This document shows, in pieces, positions 35,705 to 43,567 of a stretch of 64,000 nt of DNA. Location of the stretch: positions 1 through 64,000 of the forward strand of contig JAAZXM010000001.1 of NCBI GenBank assembly GCA_014240165.1, read 5' to 3'. Positions within the stretch are counted from its first letter, which is position 1, and every line of letters begins with the position of its first letter. Made by a program: the position numbers and the translations under genes. The stretch comes from Myxococcales bacterium. GTDB taxonomy: Bacteria; Myxococcota_A; UBA9160; UBA4427. The notes beneath the pieces are model-generated. The model made no database searches. It saw only the letters and a list, made by a program, of their open reading frames with translations, and was not told the DNA's origin.

Positions 35705-37378
35705 GTGAGCGCCGCCTCCAATACGCGCCCCCTGGCCCAGGGCCGGATCCTGGGCGCGTGGTTGCTGATCAGCCTGGCGGTGAGCGCGGCTGCGCTTCCC
35801 GGCATCGACCGATTGGGGCTCTACTACGACGAAGCCTTTCTCGCCCAACAAGCGCGGGATTTCGTCGAACCGGGGTCCGGCGGAACACACCCGGCCAGCG
35901 TGCGCAGCGTGACCCTATTCGACCGCCCCTTTCCCGTCCGCAACGCGGTCTACCTCGGCTCGCTCAAGAGCCAACTTCTCATCCCCGCCCTGGCCTGGGC
36001 GGGATCCAGCCCTCGGGTCGTGCGCGTCACAACCCTCGCCACGGCTTTGCTCGCGCTCTTGTTCGCCATGCTCTGGGCCGCTCGACTCTTTGACGCGGAG
36101 ACCGCTCTGGTGATGGGCGTTCTGGTGGCGAGCGACCCGACCTTCTACTTCTTTTCCCAATTCGAGTGGGGACCGTTCACGACGAATTTCCTCTGCCGCT
36201 CCGCCGGCGCCCTGGCCGCCGTCATGGCCTGGCAAAGCGCATCCCCGACAAAGGCCATCGCCGGGGCCGTGACTGCGGGCGCATTCCTCGGGTTGGGCGT
36301 CTTCAGCCGCGCCGACTTCATCCTGATCCCCGCCGCCGCCGCCGGCGCCCTCGTCATCTGCCGGCCGGATCTGGTTCGCCAGGTATGGGCCGAGCGCCGA
36401 GGAGCACTCGTCGGCTTCACCGCGGCTTTCTGCTTGGCGGCGCTGCCCATGATCACCTCCCTGGCCGGATTGCTGGGCAGCGCCAGCGTGGCGGGGCAAC
36501 GCGGCGACCTCTTCTTCCGCGCCCGGGTTCTCTGGCAGAGCCTCGATGGTTCCCACTTCCTGCGCCTGATGGAAAGCGGCGGGCTCTTCGACCGCGCCGC
36601 GCAAGTCGATGCCCCGGGCGGCTTGCTGGGCTGGATGATCCTGCCCGCTGCAGCCGTCCTGATCGTCGACGGAGTGCGCAAATACGGGCGACGCGCGCTC
36701 AACGCCCCCGATGCCCGCGCTTTCCTGCTTGTCTTCAGCCTGCTGCTCACGACCTTGATGCTCGCCCTGCCCGGCGCCGTCCGCGCCCATCACCAACTCA
36801 ACACGCTCCCGCTTCTGCACCTGATCGTGGCCAGCGCAGCGCTCACACTCTGGCGCCGAGGAGGGGGCTGGGGAACGGCGCGGATCCGTTCGGGAATCGC
36901 TGTTCTGCTGACGGCGACCGCGGCGGCCAATCTCGTTCTGATTCATCGAACCAGCGACTTCATCGACGCCACCGGGGGCCGCGGCCGCTGGAGCCACGCA
37001 TTGAGCGATTTTGCCCGGGAACTGAACGCCCGGCCCGGAGAAGCCGTAGTCAGCCTGGAATGGGGCTTTCACGAACCCCTTCTCTTTCTCACCCGGGATG
37101 TTCCGCTGGAGGAGAGCACCTGGGCGCTCTCACGCAGCGTGGCCGGGGGCCAGCCCTGGGTTCGCGAAGCCAACGCCGGAACCACTTACCTGGTTCACGA
37201 CTCGCCCTACGATCTCTTCGGCTTGGGGCCCCGATTTCTCATGGCCGCGCGGATGGCCGGTCCCGAAATCGCGCGCATTCGCAGCCACGAAGACGGTACG
37301 GGCGAACCCGCGTTCTACAGCGTTCACGTGCCCGGGCCCCATCGCGTGCACTACAACGGCGCCTTTCGGATTCGCTAG
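35705..37378 (+). CDS. GT-C (GT39/ArnT-like) membrane glycosyltransferase
   Basis: 557 residues, about ten membrane segments. The first loop has the acidic pair 'LGLYYDEAFLAQQARDF', the catalytic-base region of GT39/GT83 enzymes; a soluble C-terminal part follows ('LSLEWGFHEPLLFLTRDV'). Starts GTG 35705, two bases after the methyltransferase stop, completing a three-gene unit. Expected to transfer a sugar from the polyprenyl-phosphate made by the upstream GT2. Its stop codon shares the CTAG tetranucleotide with the stop of the opposing STT3-like gene. Confidence 0.82.
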   Translation: MSAASNTRPLAQGRILGAWLLISLAVSAAALPGIDRLGLYYDEAFLAQQARDFVEPGSGGTHPASVRSVTLFDRPFPVRNAVYLGSLKSQLLIPALAWAGSSPRVVRVTTLATALLALLFAMLWAARLFDAETALVMGVLVASDPTFYFFSQFEWGPFTTNFLCRSAGALAAVMAWQSASPTKAIAGAVTAGAFLGLGVFSRADFILIPAAAAGALVICRPDLVRQVWAERRGALVGFTAAFCLAALPMITSLAGLLGSASVAGQRGDLFFRARVLWQSLDGSHFLRLMESGGLFDRAAQVDAPGGLLGWMILPAAAVLIVDGVRKYGRRALNAPDARAFLLVFSLLLTTLMLALPGAVRAHHQLNTLPLLHLIVASAALTLWRRGGGWGTARIRSGIAVLLTATAAANLVLIHRTSDFIDATGGRGRWSHALSDFARELNARPGEAVVSLEWGFHEPLLFLTRDVPLEESTWALSRSVAGGQPWVREANAGTTYLVHDSPYDLFGLGPRFLMAARMAGPEIARIRSHEDGTGEPAFYSVHVPGPHRVHYNGAFRIR

Positions 37379-39660
37379 CGCGGCTGAGCGCCGACGAATA
37401 CCTGGGCGCCCTCGGTCACCGCTTCTTCGGAAACGTGGACGTAGTCGCGATCACCCGCGACCTCGATCGCATATGGGCCCTGGGCACGGGTGCGCTGAAG
37501 GGGCTCGGAGAGATCGGGCAATTCCGTCGCGTAGGGAACATTGAAGGTCGCCTTGCCCGAGGGATCGGCCCGAGCCACGACGCGATAACCGAAGGGCCGA
37601 CCGAAGCGGGCGCGCAAGGCGAGGGATACTGTGACCTCTTCACCGGCGGGCGCCTCCACCACCAGGCGAGCACCGGGTACGATCTCGAATAGTTTATATG
37701 CGGGGCCGCCGCCTTGGCGCGGGCGAAAAATTTCGCTCACTCCCCTGCCCCCCGGCTCGGATTCGGTGATCAGCCGGAAATGCGCGAGCGCGGGCTTCCC
37801 CTCCATCGCGCCGCCATCGTACGCATGGAGTTGCCCGGTCACCGCGCGGGGATCCTCGTCCGCCGTCGTGAGCACGTACCGCCCGCGCAGCGCCTCGGCC
37901 CAGCGCAGAGCGACCCCCTCGCTCCTCGCCTCGAGAAAGGCAAATGCCTTTTTCCAATTCTCCGGCCCGATATACCACCAGAACGGGTTGGTGGAAGAAG
38001 GCCGCCGGGCTCCGTATTGGATCGCATGACCCAGGTTCGGATGGGCGATCACCCCGTAGACGGGATCGGGCCCCGGACTCGAATAGCCCCCGGTCTCGGG
38101 CGTGACCGCCCGCACTTCGGCCATGAATTGCGCGAGGGTATACGCCACGCTGCGGGTGATGGCGGGCCCGGGCTCTCCGCCGGTTTCCAGGGCCTCGAGG
38201 GATGCCCGGGCCCGCGGTCCGTAGACCGAAGCCACGGCGGGCCAGAGCAGCGCGCCCGCCAGAACAACGACGCCGACGAAACGCAGACTCGCCCGCAGGC
38301 CCGAGGCCCTCATGGGATGCGTGAAATACGCCGCGCAGCGGCAAGCGAAAACACCAAAGAGCACCGCAAAGGCCGGAGCCAAGTCGTTCCCATAGCGCCG
38401 CTGGTCCAGCGCAAGAACCGAGAAAACGAAAATCCAACCCGCCAGCAGCATCGCGCTCGGCCTGGTCGAGCGCCGCGTGCTCGGGGAAAGACCCAACCAC
38501 GCGGCGGCCACCGGCAGAAAGGGAAGCGTATAAACAAAGCCCCCCCACGCGAGTTCTCCACGCCCGGCGGGCAATCGATCCCAAATTCCAAAGAGCGGGT
38601 TCTGCTCTCCGGTGATCGTTCCGACGCTGTCGGTCTGGGCGAGAAAGCCGAGGGCCGGCGCGAGGGCTTCGCGAAGTTCCGGGACAAGCGCGGCACAAGC
38701 GATCCACAAAAGCCCGACACTGGCCCCCCACAACATGGGGCGGGCGACCCCGCCGCCGGGCTTTCGGTTTTCGGCCAGGCCCGCCACTGCGCTGACACTC
38801 GCGATGGCCAGGGTGACGAGCACCGGAAACCAGGAAAAAGAGATGGAGGAGAACGTTCCGCCCAGGGGCGCTGGAGACGCGAGCAGAAGCGGAACCAGGA
38901 GCAGCCCACTGGTCGCCGCCGCCCCAGCCTGGACGAGCAAAACACCCGCGCCGCGCCCCAGAATGCCTGCCCCAAGAAGAAGCGCATTGGCCAGAACCAC
39001 GTAGAGAAGGCTTCCATGCCAGGTCAGCAGGAGCCCCAATTGAGCAAAGCCCAACACGAGGCCCCAGCGCCGAACGCGTCCAGCGGGCGAGCCCCTTTCC
39101 GCCAGACCCAGGCAGGCCAGGAGCAGCCAAGCGCCGAACATCGCCACTGCGGCGTGGTGGTCCGGGTTGCCCACCCGGGAATAGACAACGCCAATGGGCA
39201 GGCAGGCGTAGACCCCTGCGGCGGCAAGGCCGGCAGCGGGGGACGCAAGCAGGCGACCCGAGAGATAGATGGGGATCAGTGCGATCACCGCACAAGCCGG
39301 ACCCGCCCAGGCCGCCACCCGCTCGAATCCGACAACATCGGTGGCCACGAGATGAGCCACCCCCCCGATGGCGATATCGAAGAGCGGCGGCCAGGGCACC
39401 GGGGCGCCATCGGGAAAATTGACGTAGGAATCCCAGAGCAGGAGCGCCGGGAAATTGGCGAAGGTGTAGAAAGCCCTGCGCAGGTGATATTGAGCATCGG
39501 CTGGGGGGAAGATCACCTCATCGCCCACGAAGACGAACTCGAAGCCGAGGCTTCGGATCAAAAGGGCCAGCAGCATCAGGCAGGCCAGCGCGGCCGCGAC
39601 GCCGACTCGTCCGCCGCGCCCACCCCCGCTGTCCCCGCCGTGCTCGGGGTTCATGCGCAT
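37375..39660 (-). CDS. STT3/AglB-like oligosaccharyltransferase
   Basis: Would move a lipid-linked glycan to protein outside the inner membrane. 761 residues: about 12 membrane segments then a soluble domain. Family motifs: first-loop acidic site 'PPADAQYHLRRAFYTFANFP', the archaeal-type DHH motif 'SRVGNPDHHAAVAMF', and a TIxE-like loop 'SVGTITGEQNPLFGIWD'. The WWDYG region is degenerate: 'AHPNLGHAIQYGARRPSSTN' aligns with 'W-D-x-G-H...RRP' but lacks the tryptophans. A beta domain ends the protein. ATG 39660 with GAGGG 5 bases upstream beats GTG 39699. It may instead modify a glycan or lipid. Confidence 0.8.
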   Translation of the reverse strand: MRMNPEHGGDSGGGRGGRVGVAAALACLMLLALLIRSLGFEFVFVGDEVIFPPADAQYHLRRAFYTFANFPALLLWDSYVNFPDGAPVPWPPLFDIAIGGVAHLVATDVVGFERVAAWAGPACAVIALIPIYLSGRLLASPAAGLAAAGVYACLPIGVVYSRVGNPDHHAAVAMFGAWLLLACLGLAERGSPAGRVRRWGLVLGFAQLGLLLTWHGSLLYVVLANALLLGAGILGRGAGVLLVQAGAAATSGLLLVPLLLASPAPLGGTFSSISFSWFPVLVTLAIASVSAVAGLAENRKPGGGVARPMLWGASVGLLWIACAALVPELREALAPALGFLAQTDSVGTITGEQNPLFGIWDRLPAGRGELAWGGFVYTLPFLPVAAAWLGLSPSTRRSTRPSAMLLAGWIFVFSVLALDQRRYGNDLAPAFAVLFGVFACRCAAYFTHPMRASGLRASLRFVGVVVLAGALLWPAVASVYGPRARASLEALETGGEPGPAITRSVAYTLAQFMAEVRAVTPETGGYSSPGPDPVYGVIAHPNLGHAIQYGARRPSSTNPFWWYIGPENWKKAFAFLEARSEGVALRWAEALRGRYVLTTADEDPRAVTGQLHAYDGGAMEGKPALAHFRLITESEPGGRGVSEIFRPRQGGGPAYKLFEIVPGARLVVEAPAGEEVTVSLALRARFGRPFGYRVVARADPSGKATFNVPYATELPDLSEPLQRTRAQGPYAIEVAGDRDYVHVSEEAVTEGAQVFVGAQPR

Positions 39661-39723
39661 CCGGCCCTCATGCCACTGTACACGCGCCCAGTGTATCACC
39701 CCGTGCAGGCGAAGCGGGCGGGG

Positions 39724-41166
39724 TCAGGGAGCGGAGTCGGAGATCGGCGAAGCAGCGGGCGATGCTTGATTCGCATCTTCGGAAGCGTCGGCCTCATGGG
39801 GGGGCAGGTAGCCCAAGGCGCGCAACTCCTCGACGTGCTCGGGCGCCATGGGACCGGCAGCCACCAGGGAAGCGCGCCGTGCGAGATAATCGCCGAGCGC
39901 CCCCATGGCGCGCGTATCGGGATCCGCTGGGCGCCACTTCCCGGCAGCGTTGCGACGCACGGTCTCGGACCTCGTCGGAATCGCCGAGCCCTCGGGTCGA
40001 TCCGAGGCCGCGGCACCCGCGATTCGCGTCCACGACTCCGCGCCATACGCCGCGCTCTCGCCATCGGTATCGCAGAAGATCAACCGATCGCGCGGGAATT
40101 GTTCATCCCCCCCCTGCCCGGAGAGAGCGTACCCGCTGGCGCCGGGAAGTTCGGGCAACCGGGCCAGGGCCAACAATGTGGGGGCGACGTCGACGTGGCT
40201 CACCGGCCCCCGGACGCGACCCGGGGCCAGACCCGGGGCCACCACGATAAAGGGAACCCGGGCGAGTTCAGGAGCCGTGGACTGACCATGCTGGAAGAAC
40301 CATCCCCCTTCGCCCAGGCTTTCGCCGTGATCCGCCGTCAGCAGGATCACCGCGCCCCGCTTGGCGCTGCGGGCCTCCAGGGCCTCAATGACTCGACCCG
40401 CCCAATGATCCGCATAGCGGATCTCCTCGGCATAGCGCGCGGCGTAGAGCGCTGGATCCCGCGCCTCGCCCAGCGCCTGGTAGGCGGGAATACCCGCCCG
40501 GCCGGAATTGCCCGGAAGCACGCCGAGTTCGCCCTTCATGGCCAGGGGCACCGGGGCGATGGTGCCGGACCATTCGCCTGGAGGCGTGTAGGGGCCGTGG
40601 GGATCCTGCAGGTGAAGCCAGAGAAAAACCGGCTGGGATCCCGGGCGGGTCATCAACCACTCCAGCGCACGCCCCGCCGTGGCCCCCGCCTGGCGTTCGA
40701 AATGAAAATCCCGATTGCGTTCACTCGAGGGGAGTTCATCGTCGTAGACATGAAAACCCCGATCCAGACCGATCCGCCGGCGCAGAACCACGTTGCTCAC
40801 GAACGCTCCGGTGGCGTAGCCGGCCTCGGCGAAACGTTGGGCCAGGGTGGGCAGGCCCTCGAGCCGGGTATCGCCGTTGCGCGATCCGATGGAGTGCTCG
40901 CGGACGTAGCGCGAAGTCATGATCGATGCGTGAGCCGGTGCCGTGAGGGTCGCTGCCGCGATGGCGTTCTCAAAAAGCACGCCCCGCGCAGCGAGGGCGT
41001 CCATCGTCGGGGTGTTTTCCTCGGCGAACCCGTAGGCGTGAACGTAGTCCGCACGCAGGGTGTCGACGGTAATCAGCAGCACATCCGGGGGGTCGGCTTC
41101 GGGTGCCGGGGCACAGGCGAGGAGCCCAGTGACCAGTGCGAGCAGGCACGCCTCAAGCGCCTTCAT
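39724..41166 (-). CDS. sulfatase-fold lipoprotein with Thr at the nucleophile site
   Basis: 480 residues. N-terminal signal with lipobox 'LVTGLLACAPA'. Metal-site motifs 'DVLLITVDTLRADYVHAYGF' and 'VILLTADHGESLGEGGWFFQ'. The nucleophile segment reads 'AAATLTAPAHASIMTSR': Thr-Ala-Pro-Ala where formylglycine sulfatases have Cys-x-Pro-Ser-Arg. The C-terminus 'EHVEELRALGYLPP' is shared with its neighbour and the 22.5-kb paralogue. Its ATG overlaps the upstream paralogue's stop (ATGA), so the two are co-translated. Likely a periplasmic phospho- or sulfo-ester enzyme acting on envelope glycans. Confidence 0.87.
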   Translation of the reverse strand: MKALEACLLALVTGLLACAPAPEADPPDVLLITVDTLRADYVHAYGFAEENTPTMDALAARGVLFENAIAAATLTAPAHASIMTSRYVREHSIGSRNGDTRLEGLPTLAQRFAEAGYATGAFVSNVVLRRRIGLDRGFHVYDDELPSSERNRDFHFERQAGATAGRALEWLMTRPGSQPVFLWLHLQDPHGPYTPPGEWSGTIAPVPLAMKGELGVLPGNSGRAGIPAYQALGEARDPALYAARYAEEIRYADHWAGRVIEALEARSAKRGAVILLTADHGESLGEGGWFFQHGQSTAPELARVPFIVVAPGLAPGRVRGPVSHVDVAPTLLALARLPELPGASGYALSGQGGDEQFPRDRLIFCDTDGESAAYGAESWTRIAGAAASDRPEGSAIPTRSETVRRNAAGKWRPADPDTRAMGALGDYLARRASLVAAGPMAPEHVEELRALGYLPPHEADASEDANQASPAASPISDSAP

Positions 41167-42740
41167 TCGGCGTACCCCAGGGCTTCGAGGCGCGCCCGAT
41201 CCTCCGGGCTCAGGGGTGCGGGATCGCGCTGCTCCCGGGTATGGGCCCGGCGCCAGGCTGCGATTTCTGCCCGCATCGCCCGGGCGCGTTCGGGCTCCCG
41301 CGCGGCCAGGTTGGCCTTCTCCTCGGGATCCGCCTCGAGGTCAAAGAGCTCCAGGGTTCCCTCCTCGGGGCCTTCGATCAATTTCCAACGGCCTCGGCGA
41401 AGACCGAATTTCTCGCCCAGGGCAGCCGCGCCCTCGCCGGCGGCGCCTGCTGCGCCACCTGCAGCACTACCTGCAGCGCCACCTGCAGCACTACCCGCAG
41501 CACTGCCCGCAGCACTGCCCGCAGCACTGCCCGCAGCACTACCTGCAGCACTACCTGCAGCACTACCTGCAGCACTACCTGCAGCACTACCTGCATAGTG
41601 CCGCCGGTAGAGATGCACGGGCCGCTCGGCATCCAGCGCTTGCGACTCCAGAAGCGCTCCAGAGAGGCTCGCGCCGTGCGGGGCTTCGCTCCAGGGCATG
41701 CCCAGCACGTCGTAGAGCGTGGGGGCAAGATCGCTCAGGCGAACGGGTCCGGGAACCACCGCTCCCGGGGCAACCCGCCCGGGCCAGCGAACGATCAAGG
41801 GGACGCGAACGCCTTCCTCGTAGATGTGCTCGCCATGGTGCATATGGCCGTGGGACATCAAGCCCTCCCCGTGATCGCCGGTCACCACCACGAGGGTTTC
41901 GGTGTCGAGAGAGCGCCGTTCGAATGCCGCCAGCAGACGACCGATCTCCTGATCGGTATAGGCAAGAAGAGCGTCGTAGAAGAAGATCGTGCGATTGACC
42001 TTGAGTGCTTCACGAGGTCCGGGCACGAAGGGAGGATCGTAACCCTTGGGCAAGAGGTAGGGGTCGTGGGGATCGAAATAGTGCACGAAGAGAAAGAAGG
42101 GCTGCTCGGGATGGGCTCGCTCATCGAGCCATTCGAGCGCTCGCCGGGTGGTGTCGTCGGCCCGGCCGTAGAATTTGCCCTCGACCACACCCCCTTCCCA
42201 GAGCCGACTTCCGGCCAGGACATCGGCCTGGGAGAAATCCGCATCGAAATGATCGAAGCCCTGGGCAAAGCCAAAGGGCTCGGAGAGCACATGGGAACTG
42301 ACCACCGCCGCCGTCTCGTAACCCGCCGCCGCCAGGCGCTCCGCCAGGGTCTCGAACTCGTCTTCCAGGGGTCGACCATTCTTCAAAACACCGTGTGCAA
42401 TCGGGGGCAGTGCGGTGAACAGGCTCGCGTGGCTCGGGGCCGTGGTCGCCGAGGGCGCATACGCCGTTTCGAAAAGCATGCCCTCCTGGGCCAGGGCCCG
42501 CAGCGAGGGAGAGGTGTCTCGGGCATAGCCGTACGCCGAGAGATGATCGGCCCGGGTGGTATCCATCGAGATCAGCAGCACGTTGGGGCGTGGATCCTGG
42601 CGCCGGAGCTCGGCGGGATCCGGACCGCAGGACAGGGGCAGCAAGAACAAGGACAGACATCCCCAAAAACAACGATGCCTTCCGGCCCCATGCCCGTTCC
42701 CGTCCCGGTCGACGAAGCCACCCCGCATGGGCCGCAACAT
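41163..42740 (-). CDS. sulfatase-fold lipoprotein with GSAA minisatellite linker
   Basis: 525 residues; lipobox 'LFLLPLSCGPD'. Metal-site motifs 'NVLLISMDTTRADHLSAYGY' and 'LVVVTGDHGEGLMSHGHMHH'; nucleophile segment 'APSATTAPSHASLFTALP' with Thr at the formylglycine position. Between 'PVHLYRRHYA' and 'EKFGLRRGRWKLIEGPEE' it carries about 50 residues of Gly-Ser-Ala-Ala, encoded by 12-bp tandem repeats (41461-41592), in a loop just before the conserved 'RWKLI' strand. The C-terminal 'LFDLEADPEEKANLA' is typical of sulfatases. First gene of the pair; divergent from the GT2 at 42.8 kb. Confidence 0.88.
   Translation of the reverse strand: MLRPMRGGFVDRDGNGHGAGRHRCFWGCLSLFLLPLSCGPDPAELRRQDPRPNVLLISMDTTRADHLSAYGYARDTSPSLRALAQEGMLFETAYAPSATTAPSHASLFTALPPIAHGVLKNGRPLEDEFETLAERLAAAGYETAAVVSSHVLSEPFGFAQGFDHFDADFSQADVLAGSRLWEGGVVEGKFYGRADDTTRRALEWLDERAHPEQPFFLFVHYFDPHDPYLLPKGYDPPFVPGPREALKVNRTIFFYDALLAYTDQEIGRLLAAFERRSLDTETLVVVTGDHGEGLMSHGHMHHGEHIYEEGVRVPLIVRWPGRVAPGAVVPGPVRLSDLAPTLYDVLGMPWSEAPHGASLSGALLESQALDAERPVHLYRRHYAGSAAGSAAGSAAGSAAGSAAGSAAGSAAGSAAGSAAGGAAGSAAGGAAGAAGEGAAALGEKFGLRRGRWKLIEGPEEGTLELFDLEADPEEKANLAAREPERARAMRAEIAAWRRAHTREQRDPAPLSPEDRARLEALGYAE
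41461..41592. repeat. 12-bp minisatellite, 11 units
   Basis: Eleven head-to-tail units of consensus GCAGCACTACCT (plus strand), the variants being GCAGCGCCACCT, GCAGCACTACCC and three copies of GCAGCACTGCCC; the last five units are identical. A degenerate unit precedes it at 41449-41460. On the coding (minus) strand each unit reads Gly-Ser-Ala-Ala, so unit gain or loss stays in frame. Confidence 0.96.
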
Positions 42741-42793
42741 AACTCCAGTCCATGAGGCCAGCCATCGAGAGCCGGGGTAGAATGGCGCGGGCC

Positions 42794-43567
42794 ATGCCGA
42801 AAACCGTTCTCGTCATCCCCTGCTTCGATGAAGCCAGCCGGCTGAGGCCCGAGGCTTTCGAGCAATCCCTCCAGAGGGATCCGGAAACCGATTTCTTCTT
42901 CGTCGATGACGGAAGCCGGGACGGCACGCCTCGTATCCTCGACGATCTGGCCTCGGGGAGCAGCGACCGGATCAGGGTGCTCCATCAGGCCACGAATCGC
43001 GGGAAAGCCGAAGCCGTCCGGCTGGGCATGAAGGCCGCGCTGGATGGCGGGGCGGATTACGCCGGCTATTTCGACGCCGATCTCGCCACGCCCCTGGAAG
43101 AACTCGCCCGGCTGCGTTCCGTCCTCGAAGACAAGAATGCGATCCAGATGGTTTTCGGATCCCGGGTCCAGCTGATGGGCCGAACCATCGAACGCCGGCC
43201 CCTGCGACACTATTTGGGGCGTGTTTTCGCCACGGTGGTCTCCCAGGTTCTGGGACTCGCGGTTTACGATACGCAATGCGGAGCCAAGCTCTTTCGTTCG
43301 GGGCCCGATATTCGGCGCCTCTTCGACGAGCCCTTCCTTTCGACCTGGGTCTTCGACGTCGAACTCATCGCGCGCTGGCGCGCGGGGGAAATAAGCGACA
43401 GCCTGCCCGCCGCAGAGCGCATTCTCTACGAGCTGCCCCTGAATACCTGGGTGGATGTCGCAGGCTCCAAGGTGCGACCGTCGGATTTCGTCCGCGCCCT
43501 CGAGGAAATCTGGCGAATTCATCGGCGCTATCTCGCCGGGGGTGCTCGCCCGGCGGCCCGTGAATGA
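42794..43567 (+). CDS. GT2 glycosyltransferase (dolichyl-phosphate glucosyltransferase ALG5-like)
   Basis: 257 residues, single GT2 domain: 'KTVLVIPCFDEASRLRPEAF', 'DFFFVDDGSRDGTPRIL', 'NRGKAEAVRLGMKAAL', 'YFDADLATPLEEL' with the DAD metal site, and 'DTQCGAKLFRSGPDIRRLF'. This pattern is that of polyprenyl-phosphate glucose/mannose synthases. ATG 42794 precedes the first strand; ATG 42782 is also in frame. Stop overlaps the next gene (ATGA), so this GT2 and the large GT-C protein form a coupled pair, echoing the unit at 33.9-37.4 kb. Confidence 0.9.
   Translation: MPKTVLVIPCFDEASRLRPEAFEQSLQRDPETDFFFVDDGSRDGTPRILDDLASGSSDRIRVLHQATNRGKAEAVRLGMKAALDGGADYAGYFDADLATPLEELARLRSVLEDKNAIQMVFGSRVQLMGRTIERRPLRHYLGRVFATVVSQVLGLAVYDTQCGAKLFRSGPDIRRLFDEPFLSTWVFDVELIARWRAGEISDSLPAAERILYELPLNTWVDVAGSKVRPSDFVRALEEIWRIHRRYLAGGARPAARE

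Noticed and set aside
37714-41598. A 1294-codon open frame on the plus strand
   Set aside because: It runs antisense to the STT3-like and sulfatase-fold genes, has no family resemblance, and is open only because high GC makes stops rare. The minus-strand genes carry clear motifs.
41449-41600. CRISPR array
   Set aside because: Units are 12 bp, adjacent and without spacers, and lie inside a coding frame.
41060-42755. Plus-strand frames with Gln-His-Cys or Cys-Ser-Thr-Thr repeats
   Set aside because: They are the other frames of the 12-bp minisatellite; the minus-strand frame continues into a sulfatase fold on both sides.
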